DNA of 64,000 nt from JAGTVG01 sp963820995 (GCA_963820995.1 CAWGCL010000008.1:372001-436000); one strand, 5' to 3'. Counted from the first letter of the stretch, positions 43,438 through 53,936 are shown. Program-made: numbers and translations. Notes: a model not told the origin generated them from the letters alone.

Positions 43438-45858
43438 TTATTCTTTAATTATTGAGCTGCCGGATGACCGGTCACTTTTGATCATTGGATCGCCCGAATA
43501 CCGGACAGAGCTGCCTCCTGAGGCATCAATTTCGAGTTCTTTATTAACATGGACTCTGGCTTGTGAAGCGCCTGAAACATTCAGAACGGCATAATCGACC
43601 AAAAAATCTTCTGCATTCAGGTTTGAAGCGCCGGATACTTCTGCATCAAGACTTTCACCTGTTCCCGATATATTCAACCTGGATACTCCCTCCAAATCAA
43701 TATTTGCTTCCGTTAAATTCACATCCATTTCAGTAACCGAAGCGCCTGAAAGATTTATATCCATACTATGCTGGTCAAATCCATATATTCTACCTTTTAC
43801 TGCACCCGAAAGATCCAGGCTCTGCAATTCAGGCATAGTGATATGTACTTTTACCTCTTTCCGGTTACGGTCCCATTTGGATATATCCTTACTAAAGTTG
43901 ATGTTCAATTCACCATTAGTAACTTTTACCACCACGTCCTCAAGGTCCCGGTCCCTTCCGCTTATTACCACATCCCAATCGGATCCGGCAAGAATCTCGG
44001 CATTGAAGATACTTCCGACATCCACACTTTGAAATCCGCTGAAATCAAAGCTGAGGCGTTCTCCATTATCAGTATCATACGATCGTGTATTCCGGGAACT
44101 GGATTTATCAGCGGTGCATGTTAGACATTCCAGACCATCCTCAGTAAACATCCAGGTATTGCCTTCCATTTGGGAAACCCTGAATCCATTGGAATAAATG
44201 GTGCTACGGAGGATGTATTGAAGGTCCTCATCCATCATAAATGTTTGATTGTAAGGAACATACAATATCATATCCAGTTTTTGCCCCCTGAACTTAGCAT
44301 CATCGCTAAATTGTATATTTGAATCAAAAGTGAATACCGAATCGTCCAGGATCACATTATATGTCGCCATTTTAGCATTTTCTATGGCATCTTTCCTTGA
44401 TTTTCCCCTGGCTTCGAATCTTTGTTCAAGCCTGTATACAGAGTCTTCATGTCCCCTTAATTTTAAGGTCGTAGCTTCATAGTCCTCCAGTCCAATTTGC
44501 GTCAGGTTCAGTACTGCTGTTTTACCAGCCAGATCATACCTCTTAACCTCCGTATGAACACCGTCCCTGCTATACCTGCCAATGATAGGAGGTATGGTCA
44601 GTACTAATACTACTACAGAAATTAACCAGACGGCAAACATCGACCATCCCATTTTAGCGTTCAGGATCAGTTTTTTGGTGATTACAGAAACTCCCAGTAT
44701 TACCAGGAAGATCTGTGGTATCAACCAGACGAAAAATCCTGCAATTAAAGGAAGCACTGGAAAATCCTGCTTGATAAGTTCTAATGGAAAATCAACATAA
44801 TCTACAAAATAAGTGCCTGTAAAAATTCCAAGAGCTGCACCGCCGGTGATCAATAAGGCCAGTGTCATAGATATAGCGATGACAACAAGCAGAACACCGA
44901 ATATTACCCTGATGGCCTCAATTAGGAATATGGCTATTGGACCCAGTGCTTTGGATAAAAAACTTATGAAGGTGGCGATAAGTCTGAACGGAAATAACAA
45001 TATTTTCATCCAGACGGATTCTTCACCTTCCTCCACTTTCAAGCTCTTTTTAATATTTGTTTCAATATTCTTAAGCGTAACAGGCTCCCCCTGCATTTCC
45101 ATTTTGTCGGTGATGGTCCTTGCTTCAGGAAGTATGATCCATAAAATGATATAGAGGATCAGTCCGGTACCGCCAAAGAAAGCAAGCACCACAAACAGCA
45201 ACCTGACTATGATAACATCAATGCCAAAATAAGCCGCTACCCCACTTGAAACTCCACCAATTACCTTGTCATCCGGATTGCGGAACATCTTTTTCACCTT
45301 CTTCTGATCATCCAGTTCATATGTTCCAGGGATTATGATCCATAATATGATATATGCTATGGCCATTAATGCCGGAATTGATGGGAAAAACCATACTCCG
45401 AAGAACAATACGATAAAGATCAATCGTGTCCAGAGTGAATCAATAGAAAAATAATAAGCAATACCTGATAATACACCTCCAAGAATCTTACGTTTCTCAT
45501 CACGGTATAACCTTTTTGTTTCAGTCTGCTGATATGATTTTGATCCTTCGGAATAACTCTCCTGAGCTTCAAGTTCAGGTTCCTCCTCAACTTCTATTTC
45601 TTTGAAGTCTTTGATTCCCCCCATTGTAGCCTTTAAGGCTTCTACATCTTCAATGGTTATAACCTGTATCCCATCTTTAAGTTTGCCTAAAAATATTTCA
45701 GCAATTCTATTTTCGATATCGGCTATAATTTCTGAGCTGTCATCATAGGAAGAAAAATATCTGTGTATAGTTTCCAGATATTCTTTCAATTTATCATATC
45801 CGTCCTCTTCAATATGAAAGATTATCCCACTGATATTTATACTGATATTCTTTTTCAT
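43438..45858 (-). CDS. Membrane protein with two PspC domains and a C-terminal GIN (DUF2807) domain
   Basis: The 806-residue protein starts with a region of about 110 residues (E-E-D-G-Y-D-K-L-K-E-Y-L) that is common in Bacteroidota PspC proteins. Two PspC domains follow, at about 115-185 (R-K-I-L-G-G-V-L-S-G-I-A-Y-Y-F) and 195-260 (D-K-V-I-G-G-V-S-S-G-V-A-A-Y-F). Next are several membrane spans to about residue 420 and a long extracytoplasmic part. That part ends in a DUF2807 beta-helix (about 600-790) with repeated S-G-A-S and S-G-A-V motifs. PspC domains act in phage-shock-type envelope stress sensing. The start codon overlaps the PadR gene by four bases, so expression is coupled to the repressor. 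Confidence 0.85.
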   Translation of the reverse strand: MKKNISINISGIIFHIEEDGYDKLKEYLETIHRYFSSYDDSSEIIADIENRIAEIFLGKLKDGIQVITIEDVEALKATMGGIKDFKEIEVEEEPELEAQESYSEGSKSYQQTETKRLYRDEKRKILGGVLSGIAYYFSIDSLWTRLIFIVLFFGVWFFPSIPALMAIAYIILWIIIPGTYELDDQKKVKKMFRNPDDKVIGGVSSGVAAYFGIDVIIVRLLFVVLAFFGGTGLILYIILWIILPEARTITDKMEMQGEPVTLKNIETNIKKSLKVEEGEESVWMKILLFPFRLIATFISFLSKALGPIAIFLIEAIRVIFGVLLVVIAISMTLALLITGGAALGIFTGTYFVDYVDFPLELIKQDFPVLPLIAGFFVWLIPQIFLVILGVSVITKKLILNAKMGWSMFAVWLISVVVLVLTIPPIIGRYSRDGVHTEVKRYDLAGKTAVLNLTQIGLEDYEATTLKLRGHEDSVYRLEQRFEARGKSRKDAIENAKMATYNVILDDSVFTFDSNIQFSDDAKFRGQKLDMILYVPYNQTFMMDEDLQYILRSTIYSNGFRVSQMEGNTWMFTEDGLECLTCTADKSSSRNTRSYDTDNGERLSFDFSGFQSVDVGSIFNAEILAGSDWDVVISGRDRDLEDVVVKVTNGELNINFSKDISKWDRNRKEVKVHITMPELQSLDLSGAVKGRIYGFDQHSMDINLSGASVTEMDVNLTEANIDLEGVSRLNISGTGESLDAEVSGASNLNAEDFLVDYAVLNVSGASQARVHVNKELEIDASGGSSVRYSGDPMIKSDRSSGSSIIKE

Positions 45859-46211
45859 TTCTTGCGGGTTTTTGATTTAGTATCTTTTTGCGATATAATT
45901 TTATTGGTTGAATTCATCAATTCTCCCCATGTGGCGTCAAGTTTCGAAAGAAAGTCCTTTCCATCATCTGTTAGTTTATAGTACTTTCTTGGTGGTCCGG
46001 AAGTCGACTCTACCCATTTATAGTCGACCAGGCCGGCTTTTCGCAGTCTGGTGAGCAAGGGGTATAAGGTACCCTCCACTACCATAATCTTGGCGGATGT
46101 AAGTTCCTCGAGCATGTCTGAAGCATATACTTCCCCGCGGGAAATGATGTTCAAGATACAAAACTCCAGTATTCCTTTCCGCATTTGAACCTGTGTATTT
46201 TCAACTTTCAT
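45855..46211 (-). CDS. PadR-family transcriptional regulator
   Basis: The 118-residue protein has the PadR winged-helix pattern: R-K-G-I-L-E-F-C-I-L near the start, Y-A-S-D-M-L-E-E-L, then V-E-G-T-L-Y-P-L-L-T-R-L-R-K-A-G-L-V-D and the wing R-K-Y-Y-K-L-T. It starts a minus-strand operon with the PspC gene and a small membrane protein. It probably represses its own operon through the palindrome upstream at 46254-46275. Confidence 0.92.
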   Translation of the reverse strand: MKVENTQVQMRKGILEFCILNIISRGEVYASDMLEELTSAKIMVVEGTLYPLLTRLRKAGLVDYKWVESTSGPPRKYYKLTDDGKDFLSKLDATWGELMNSTNKIISQKDTKSKTRKK

Positions 46212-46253
46212 CGGTCATAATTTATATTTCTCTTTCGGGTTAATATACGGTAA

Positions 46254-46275
46254 AGTACCTTGCATGGCCAAGTAC
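46254..46275. promoter_or_regulatory. Candidate PadR operator
   Basis: AGTACCTTG and CAAGTACT (46254-46275) form an inverted repeat with a bulge, 43 bases upstream of the PadR start. ACTTTGTATTA-like sequences recur twice just beyond it. PadR regulators usually bind such palindromes in front of their own genes; binding here is inference. Confidence 0.4.
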
Positions 46276-46498
46276 TAAGTTAAAAAACATTACTTTGTAT
46301 TAAATATTCTTTATTATAATCATATATTTTCTTTGTATTATCATATTATAGCCGTATAATTTTCATATCAATTGTGAACTATAGGACCGTAAACTGGTCT
46401 TCGGCCGGGCTTTTATAAGGAATAGTGTTCTCTAATTAAGAAACCGCACTTATGACTATAGATTTAAGAAAACCACTAAATGCAGTTTCAATATCTTG

Positions 46499-46624
46499 TT
46501 ATTCCAATCCATCTATAATGATTTTCCATTGCTGGGATATCTCATCAATAATTATTTTTCTCTCATCATCTAAGATTTCTTTGGGGGATAGTTGACATCC
46601 TATGATTCCAATTAAAAAAAGCAT
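46499..46624 (-). CDS. Very small lipoprotein-like ORF
   Basis: A 41-residue frame starts at the ATG at 46624: L-F-L-I-G-I-I-G-C-Q-L-S is a lipobox-like end of a signal peptide. The same frame carries K-K-T-L-Y-S-I-I just before the ATG, without an ATG at its start. It ends after a short amphipathic stretch (K-I-I-I-D-E-I-S-Q-Q-W). It might be a toxin-like or lysis-type peptide, a remnant of a longer gene, or chance. It stands alone in a 640-base gap that otherwise holds only the PadR promoter region. Confidence 0.35.
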   Translation of the reverse strand: MLFLIGIIGCQLSPKEILDDERKIIIDEISQQWKIIIDGLE

Positions 46625-46850
46625 TATGATTGAATATAGAGTTTTCTTGATAAAATGATTTAAATTATTACTTGAATTAAACTATATCACTGGAACATTT
46701 CATTGAAATCAAAAATTTCACTTTCATAATAAATTTGTTTTAGAATTTACTATATGCTGGCTAAATGGCTGCCATAGCTTACATTTTAAATGATACATCT
46801 TACATTTTTAATCCCTCATTTCGTATTTTTATCCATATAGTATAATCATA

Positions 46851-47939
46851 ATGTGTATGGCGGTTGTCCGGAGATATTTGTTGTTGGTTGCTTTGGTATG
46901 GATATGCACCGCTTCCCTCCTTTCGGCACAAGATAAAACTCCCAAATACAGCAACGAATTCCTGAACCTGGGTGTAGGCGGCCGGGCAATGGGTATGGGA
47001 AACACGCAGGTAGCCATCACTGAAGATGTAAACAGCAGTTACTGGAATCCCGCTGGCCTGACAGATATCACAAAAAAATATGAAATCTCCCTGATGCATG
47101 CTTCTTATTTTGCAGGAATTGCCAATTATGACTATATCGGATTTGCCACACCCATCGATTCACTAAGCCATATAGGAGGCTCGATCATCCGCTTTGCCGT
47201 CGATGATATCCCGGATACAAGATATCTGTATGATGCCAATGGGGCTATCAATTACAATAATATAAGCTTTTTTACAGCTGCAGATTACGCTTTCCTCGTT
47301 TCCTATGCACGTAAATTCCCCAAACTAAAAAATCTGTCATTGGGAGGTAATTTTAAAATTATTCATCGGAAAGTAGGTGAATTTGCAAATGCATGGGGTT
47401 TTGGTCTAGATATTGGTGCAAAGATCAATTTGAAGAAATGGTATCTTGGGGCCATATTCCGGGACGTATTCGGCACTTTTAATGCCTGGACACATAATTC
47501 TGAACTCGTCGCAGACGTTTACACGCAGACGGGTAACATCATACCAGAGAATTCACTTGAAGTTACTCTACCAAGGCTGATTCTTGGTGTGGGTTATCAA
47601 TTCAGGATAAAAGATAAGGTTGGCATACTGCCATCCATGGACCTGGAAATTACTTTCGATGGGAAGAGAAATGTTCCGTTAAATTCTGACTTTGCATCTG
47701 TAAGTCCCCATTTAGGAATAGAATTCGATTATAAAAAGATTGGATTCCTCAGGATGGGAATAGAAAACTTCCAGGAGATCAAAGATTTTGACGGCTCCAC
47801 TTTCTGGTCTTACCAGCCTTCATTTGGATTGGGAGTCAGAATAAAAATCATTTCAATTGATTATGCTTTTGTAAATATTGGTGACTTTTCCGAGTCATTG
47901 TACTCACATGTATTTTCATTAAAAGTATCTTTTGATTAA
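46851..47939 (+). CDS. porV2: PorV/PorQ-family outer membrane protein (PorV2-like)
   Basis: The 362-residue protein has a signal peptide and the PorV/UPF0164 pattern: F-L-N-L-G-V-G-G-R-A-M-G-M-G-N-T-Q-V-A near residue 40, Y-W-N-P-A-G-L near residue 65 and an outer-membrane barrel like FadL. PorV shuttles type IX secretion substrates from the translocon to the sortase PorU. Its stop codon overlaps the start of the gingipain-like sortase gene, a pairing known for PorV2-PorU2. The true PorV is probably elsewhere in the genome. Confidence 0.82.
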   Translation: MCMAVVRRYLLLVALVWICTASLLSAQDKTPKYSNEFLNLGVGGRAMGMGNTQVAITEDVNSSYWNPAGLTDITKKYEISLMHASYFAGIANYDYIGFATPIDSLSHIGGSIIRFAVDDIPDTRYLYDANGAINYNNISFFTAADYAFLVSYARKFPKLKNLSLGGNFKIIHRKVGEFANAWGFGLDIGAKINLKKWYLGAIFRDVFGTFNAWTHNSELVADVYTQTGNIIPENSLEVTLPRLILGVGYQFRIKDKVGILPSMDLEITFDGKRNVPLNSDFASVSPHLGIEFDYKKIGFLRMGIENFQEIKDFDGSTFWSYQPSFGLGVRIKIISIDYAFVNIGDFSESLYSHVFSLKVSFD

Positions 47940-50900
47940 TGAGATATAGTATATCAAATAGCTTATTGAAATTTATCGGACTGGTTTCCGATACGACTAT
48001 ATTTCCTCATTTCTTATCAAAATCCCATATCTGTTATGGTTTTGGTCTTGTTTTATTGGCTTATATAGCATTGCCAATAGATGCCGTCAACGCTCAACCC
48101 ATTGGTAATGAATGGATTGACTTTAACCAGGAATACTACAAAATACCTGTTGGCAAGGATGGAATATACAGGATAAGCTACAATGATCTTCAGGGAATTG
48201 GATTTCCGGTTTCCTCGATTAATCCACAAAGATTACAAATATTTCACCGGGGCCAGGAAATGGCAATCTATGTTGAAGGACAGGATGATGCACAATTTAA
48301 TCCGCAGGATTATATCGAGTTCTATGGCCAAAAAAATGATGGCACGCTGGACGAAAGATTGTATGTGCCAGTTGAAGCCCAACCTCATAAGTTTTATAAT
48401 TTATACTCGGATACTACATTCTATTTTCTGACTTATAATATAAGCGGTCTAAATGGTAAGCGAATACAGAATTTTTCTGAACCCAATACAGGAAATCTAC
48501 CAGCAGAGCCTTTTCACTGGGAGAAAAGAATAATAATCCTAACCAACAATTATTCTGCCGGATTATACTACCCACTAGGTTCTGTCACGGCGGAAAGTGT
48601 GAATTCGCATTACGATTATGGAGAAGGATTTACCGGATCCAGGATCCGAAAAGGGCAATCGCAGGAATACATCTTTGACAGCCTTGATTTCAGGTATGAA
48701 GCAGGACCTGGTCCCAGACTAAATGTACTATTGGCAGGAAGGAGTAATACGAACCATAACACCCTGTTTGAAGTGGGGCCACAAAGTACTTCATTACGCG
48801 CTCTGGGATATAGGGAGTTTCAGTATGGATACAACGCCCTGTATAGCGATACCCTGGCCTGGTCGGATATCAGTGCCACCGCTGGATTATTTGTTAAGGT
48901 AACTGAAGAAGGTTATGTGGACAGTGAATTAAGTAATATCTCCATATCTTATATTGAGGTGAATTTTCCTCAACAATTCAATCAAAACGGTCAGGTTTTC
49001 AAAAAATATATCCTGGCGGAAAATACAGGAGGAAAATCTTATGTGGAAATTTCAGGTATCGACAATCCTGACTTTTTATGGGATGTTACCGATCCATACA
49101 ATGCAATAAATATCGGGTATGATTCGGCAGCAGGGAATATCAGGGCTATAATACCTAATACAACTGTCAAAAAGACCCTGATAAGTTCCGAAAACAGTCT
49201 GAGCATATCAGGTATTGATAAGATTACACTGAGAAGTATTTCTGCTTCTACTGCCAATTACCTGATGCTCTATCATACCGATTTTACGCAGGCAGCTGGA
49301 AATTACAATAATCCTGTTCAAGCATATGCTAATTATCGTGGCTCCCCGGAAGGAGGCAGCTTTGATGTCCTTTCGGTTGAGATAAGCACCTTATTCAACC
49401 AGTATAGTTATGGTGAATATTCCCCATTGGCCATACGTAATTTCTGCAGGGATATGGTGTCAGGTGGTGATCTTCAATATTTATTGCTTATAGGTAAAGG
49501 ATTGACTCCCAATTATCAATACTACCGTGGACTGCAAACGGTGACTGAAGTTAAGGATTGGATACCAACCGCTGGATATCCGGGAAGCGATGTCTTGTTA
49601 ACGGCTGGTTTAAATGGTTCCACTTATGGCCCGGGTATTCCTACAGGGAGGATTACGGTAAAAAGTGCGGCAGAGCTGGCCAATTACCTCGATAAAATAA
49701 AAGAAGCAGAGCTTTTTGATTTTGATGAAATGTGGAAGAAAGACATCATACAGCTCAGTGGAGGAACCTCGGCCGGTGAATTGGTAGGATTCAGGCAGTT
49801 CATCGATGAATTTAAAGCGATTGAAGAAGATCTTTACCTTGGTTCAAATACCTTAAACATATATAAGGAAAGCAATAATAGTGTAGAACTGATCAACATT
49901 TCCGAGGAAATTAACGAGGGTAAAAGCCTCGTCCTGTTTTTTGGCCATTCGGCACCAAACATAACGGATATCGATATTGGCTATGTATCCGATCCGGCTA
50001 TGGGTTATAATAACAAGGGAAAGTATCCTTTTATGTATATTAATGGTTGTGATGCTGGGAATATTTTTACACCCTATATGACATTTGGAGAAGATTGGAT
50101 TGTTACCGGGCAAAAAGGTGCAATATGCTTTTATGCTCATTCAGATGTTGGGTATACCAGTACACTGAAAATATTTTCAAATACTTTTCTTGGGACGGCC
50201 TATGGGGATTCTTCGTATATCGATCAATCTTCAGGAAATATTCTGCAACAAACTGTTAAGCGCTTTTTAGATATAGTACCTCCCTCTGAAAGGAATGTAG
50301 CTCAGATTCAGCAGAACGTATTACAGGGTGATCCTGCAGCACTATTATTCGGTGCAGACCGACCCGACTATTCCATTTCGAATAATGATATATCTGTTGT
50401 TTCGATGGATGATGAGCCCATCACTACCTTAACAGATTCCTTTGATATCGCCATTATCGTTAAAAATTTTGGCCGGGCCGATGAAATACCTTTTTATATT
50501 ACTGTAGACCGTACCTTGCCGGATGGGACAATCTATAACCTGAATCCTGAATTATTTAATCCGGTCTTTTATAAGGATACCTTATATTTCACAGTAAATA
50601 ATAATATAGATGGTGCTTTTGGCCTGAATCAGTTCCGGATCACAATTGATCCTTTTGATTCAATTCCGGAGTTAAGAAAAACAAACAATACGATAAATTT
50701 CAATTACTTTCTGCCAAAATTGGGAACACAAAACCTGTTCCCGTATAATTATTCAATTGTAGATATAAGCCCGGAGCAATTGGTTGCCCAGGCCACTGAT
50801 ATCCTTGGGGATGCCAGACAGTTTCTATTTGAACTGGATACAATACCTGGGTTTAACAGTCCGATAAGGCAAAGTTTCTCAATTTCGAGAAAAGGGATAG

Positions 50901-53074
50901 CTATATGGGATGCGGATCTGTTTCAGAATTTCAGCAAGGTTGACAGTACCGTGTTTTTCTGGCGCTCAAAATTTGCCGACGTATTACCGGGTGAAGAGGA
51001 CAACTGGTCAACATATTCCTTCCTTTATATAGAAAACGGACCGGAGGGCTGGGCGCAAAAAAGTGTACATCAGCTACAGGAGAATAATTATGAAGGTATA
51101 AGCTACGATGCAGGGAGTGATCAATGGGATTTTGCCACCTATGAAACAACACTTCAAGCCACTACTTATGGAGCGAACCATCCTGACAAATCCTATATGG
51201 ATGTTACGCTCCTGTTAAATGACATTCCATATATATATAATACCAGATATTGTACCTCGAATTCAATCAATGCCATTGCCTTTGATGAAGTGACCACCAA
51301 TCCCTACCTGGTAATTAGGTTCGGAAAATATGACATCCTGGACAGAAGAAGTTGTGGCAGACAACCCCAGGCCATCAACAATTTCCTGAACAATGAAATA
51401 ACTGGCAGCCAGGATTATCTTACACAATATATTGATGCCGTAAAACCGGGTGATCACGTCCTGATCTTTAGTATTGGTAATGTATTATACAGTACCTGGA
51501 CACAGGCGATTAAAGACAAACTGCTTGAAATTGGAGCATCCGCAGCTATTTTAGATAATTTGAATGATGGAGATCCTTATATTATTTTAGGTTACAAAGG
51601 TGCTCAGGAGGGAAGTGCCATTGAAATTACAGCTGACGCATCCTCGGGAACACCCACAGACGAACAGGAAATCAATCTCTCAGAAACGATTAATGGATTT
51701 GCCACTTCAGGCAAGATGACTTCAGTAAAGATCGGTCCTTCAAATTCCTGGTATACATTTTTCAATCAAGTGTCAGGTATTGATGATCCGGTTAATGACC
51801 GATATAGTTTTCAGATTGTTGGGATCAACCAGAGCAATGAAGAAACCATACTGCAATCTGGGATTACAGCTGATGACCTGGATATATCTGGCATTAATCC
51901 CCTTATTTATCCCTACCTTAAATTGAATTTCCTTACTTCTGACACATCTATGGTCACTCCAGCTCAGTTGGATGGTTGGATAGTAACTTATGAGCCTATG
52001 CCGGAAGGCATTCTATATCCCGATGCCGGACAGGAAGTAGTAGATATTCAAAAAGATGAAGGAGAACAGATGGAAGCAATTTTTGCGTTCCGGAACATCA
52101 GTGATAAAAATTTCAGTGACTCAATAAAAGTAATTTATTCTGTATTTAACCAGGAAGGAAGGTTTCGAAGAACCGATAGCTTGTATCTTAAAGCATTAAT
52201 TGCCAGGGAAGAGCAGAAATTCCCAGTTAGTTTCAATACCCTGGATCTCGGCGGTGCAAATGACCTGGATGTGGCAGCTAATCCGAATATTATTCCGGAG
52301 AGATATTTCAACAACAATTACCTGAACCTTGAAAATTTCGTCATAGTAAACAAGGACAATACGAATCCTGTTCTGGATGTGGCTTTTGATGGCAGGTATA
52401 TACTTGATGGGGATATTGTTGCCCCATCTCCGCTGATCTCAATTATCATTAAAGATGAAAATGAAATACTCCTAAAAACCGATACCATAGGCATTGAAAT
52501 ATTGATCAAACCGCCTTGTGAAGAATGCTTTTTCGAAAGAATATCCTTTTCTGACCCGGCAGTGAATTGGACACCAGCTACTGAAAAAGCTGATTTTAAA
52601 GTGGAATATCAGCCTCCGCCGTTTGAAGATGGGATATACACATTGAAAGTCCAGGCATCAGATGCCAGTGGCAATCTATCAGGCACTGAGCCTTACCAGG
52701 TTCGTTTTGAGGTGATCAATGAATCCCAGATCACAAATTTTTACCCATATCCGAATCCATTTTCAACCTCCACAAGGTTTGTTTTTACCCTTACCGGGAG
52801 CGTGATACCGGATCAATATAAGATCCAGATCATGACCATCAGCGGAAAGGTAGTCCGGGAGATCATGCAGGATGAGATCGGGCCTATTCATATAGGAAAC
52901 AATATAACCGATTATGCCTGGGATGGTCGTGATGAGTATGGCGACCAATTAGCCAACGGCGTTTATCTATACAGGGTAATACTAAATTCCCCGGAACAGG
53001 AATTCAAGCACAGGGAAACATCCGGCGACCGGGGTTTTACAAAAGGCTTCGGAAAGATGTATTTACTGAGATAA
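47939..53074 (+). CDS. porU2: Gingipain-like C25 peptidase, putative type IX secretion sortase PorU2
   Basis: The 1711-residue protein has a long N-terminus with a signal-like segment (G-F-G-L-V-L-L-A-Y-I-A-L near residue 40). Peptidase C25 motifs include L-F-F-G-H-S-A-P-N with His670 and Y-I-N-G-C-D-A-G-N with Cys704, a matching catalytic dyad. The C-terminal half has beta-sandwich repeats, then Y-P-Y-P-N-P-F-S-T-S-T-R and a FlgD-like end (G-D-Q-L-A-N-G-V-Y-L-Y-R), like type IX cargo domains. The start overlaps the porV2 stop by one base. It is longer than PorU (about 1150-1300 residues), which fits the PorU2 long form. Whether it acts as a sortase or as a surface protease is not known. Confidence 0.85.
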   Translation: MRYSISNSLLKFIGLVSDTTIFPHFLSKSHICYGFGLVLLAYIALPIDAVNAQPIGNEWIDFNQEYYKIPVGKDGIYRISYNDLQGIGFPVSSINPQRLQIFHRGQEMAIYVEGQDDAQFNPQDYIEFYGQKNDGTLDERLYVPVEAQPHKFYNLYSDTTFYFLTYNISGLNGKRIQNFSEPNTGNLPAEPFHWEKRIIILTNNYSAGLYYPLGSVTAESVNSHYDYGEGFTGSRIRKGQSQEYIFDSLDFRYEAGPGPRLNVLLAGRSNTNHNTLFEVGPQSTSLRALGYREFQYGYNALYSDTLAWSDISATAGLFVKVTEEGYVDSELSNISISYIEVNFPQQFNQNGQVFKKYILAENTGGKSYVEISGIDNPDFLWDVTDPYNAINIGYDSAAGNIRAIIPNTTVKKTLISSENSLSISGIDKITLRSISASTANYLMLYHTDFTQAAGNYNNPVQAYANYRGSPEGGSFDVLSVEISTLFNQYSYGEYSPLAIRNFCRDMVSGGDLQYLLLIGKGLTPNYQYYRGLQTVTEVKDWIPTAGYPGSDVLLTAGLNGSTYGPGIPTGRITVKSAAELANYLDKIKEAELFDFDEMWKKDIIQLSGGTSAGELVGFRQFIDEFKAIEEDLYLGSNTLNIYKESNNSVELINISEEINEGKSLVLFFGHSAPNITDIDIGYVSDPAMGYNNKGKYPFMYINGCDAGNIFTPYMTFGEDWIVTGQKGAICFYAHSDVGYTSTLKIFSNTFLGTAYGDSSYIDQSSGNILQQTVKRFLDIVPPSERNVAQIQQNVLQGDPAALLFGADRPDYSISNNDISVVSMDDEPITTLTDSFDIAIIVKNFGRADEIPFYITVDRTLPDGTIYNLNPELFNPVFYKDTLYFTVNNNIDGAFGLNQFRITIDPFDSIPELRKTNNTINFNYFLPKLGTQNLFPYNYSIVDISPEQLVAQATDILGDARQFLFELDTIPGFNSPIRQSFSISRKGIAIWDADLFQNFSKVDSTVFFWRSKFADVLPGEEDNWSTYSFLYIENGPEGWAQKSVHQLQENNYEGISYDAGSDQWDFATYETTLQATTYGANHPDKSYMDVTLLLNDIPYIYNTRYCTSNSINAIAFDEVTTNPYLVIRFGKYDILDRRSCGRQPQAINNFLNNEITGSQDYLTQYIDAVKPGDHVLIFSIGNVLYSTWTQAIKDKLLEIGASAAILDNLNDGDPYIILGYKGAQEGSAIEITADASSGTPTDEQEINLSETINGFATSGKMTSVKIGPSNSWYTFFNQVSGIDDPVNDRYSFQIVGINQSNEETILQSGITADDLDISGINPLIYPYLKLNFLTSDTSMVTPAQLDGWIVTYEPMPEGILYPDAGQEVVDIQKDEGEQMEAIFAFRNISDKNFSDSIKVIYSVFNQEGRFRRTDSLYLKALIAREEQKFPVSFNTLDLGGANDLDVAANPNIIPERYFNNNYLNLENFVIVNKDNTNPVLDVAFDGRYILDGDIVAPSPLISIIIKDENEILLKTDTIGIEILIKPPCEECFFERISFSDPAVNWTPATEKADFKVEYQPPPFEDGIYTLKVQASDASGNLSGTEPYQVRFEVINESQITNFYPYPNPFSTSTRFVFTLTGSVIPDQYKIQIMTISGKVVREIMQDEIGPIHIGNNITDYAWDGRDEYGDQLANGVYLYRVILNSPEQEFKHRETSGDRGFTKGFGKMYLLR

Positions 53075-53297
53075 GAATTTAATCCCCCAAACTTAAAGCC
53101 AGGTTATTTGCTCAGCCTTATATACCAGGCGGTAAACTTTCCCAAACATTATTCATTATCCCATTATGGGAATTATTTTCATTTTAGGAAATTTCAAGAA
53201 GCTGAGATTGCCGTTTAGCGTAATTGGGGGCAGATTATGCCAGTTGGCACGCTTTTCCCATATAATAGTTGTAACCTAAAACAAAACGTTCAAAGCT

Positions 53298-53732
53298 ATG
53301 ATACCAGTAAATAAATTAATGATCGTAGATGATGATGAATTGAGCAACTACATTACGGGGAAAATTGTAGAACATGCAGGTCTCGCGGAGAAAGCTGACA
53401 GTTTTTATTCAGCTAAGGCCGCACTGAAGTATTTAAAGACCAACAGCTCAATGCGACAGGGGGATTATCCGGATCTTATATTTCTGGATCTTAATCTCTA
53501 TGATATGAAAGGCTGGGATTTTCTTTCAGAATATATCAAACTTAAAGAAAGTTACAGACGCAAGATCACCTTGTTCCTGCTGACCAATTCTATTGCAGAA
53601 AAGGATAGGGAGCAGGCAAAGCAGTTTCCATGCATCAAGGGATATTTACAGAAACCTTTAACCATGGGAATGATACAGGAGATCGAGTTGTACCTTACAA
53701 GGAAAAACGATTATGTTTACAGAACTCAATGA
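53298..53732 (+). CDS. Single-domain response regulator
   Basis: The 144-residue protein is a CheY-like receiver domain. The acidic pocket is D11-D12-D13, the phosphorylation site is probably D64 in F-L-D-L-N-L, the switch threonine is T96 (L-L-T-N-S) and the conserved lysine is K119 (L-Q-K-P). There is no output domain, so it must act by protein contact. No histidine kinase gene is nearby. It has its own promoter region and a large hairpin downstream. Confidence 0.9.
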   Translation: MIPVNKLMIVDDDELSNYITGKIVEHAGLAEKADSFYSAKAALKYLKTNSSMRQGDYPDLIFLDLNLYDMKGWDFLSEYIKLKESYRRKITLFLLTNSIAEKDREQAKQFPCIKGYLQKPLTMGMIQEIELYLTRKNDYVYRTQ

Positions 53733-53844
53733 TATTCTTAACTTCTTGTCCATTATAAATGAAGAAATCACTGCAAGTCCTTGTTCTTATACCAGACAAA
53801 TGGGTTCAGCCACTAAGATTAGAATTATAAGACACAATCAAACT

Positions 53845-53936
53845 ACCTGCCAGGTTTGATCACCCATCCGGATAAACCCCACCTGAATGACTATGTCAGG
53901 AAGGCGGCCGGATGGGCCCAGGCAGGTGATGTTTTT
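53845..53936 (+). terminator. Large hairpin with T run after the response regulator gene
   Basis: ACCTGCC (53845-53851) pairs with GGCAGGT (53921-53927), and inside it CCCATCCGG (53863-53871) pairs with CCGGATGGG (53908-53916). A run of six T follows on the plus strand. It lies between two convergent genes and overlaps the stop of the AsmA-like gene by its T run. It could also be a mobile palindromic element. Confidence 0.6.

Noticed and set aside
53243..53259. Sigma-54-like promoter (TTGGCACG...TCCCA) before the response regulator gene
   Set aside because: The -24 part is perfect, but the -12 part lacks the GC pair (TCCC in place of TTGC), so I did not list it as a promoter.
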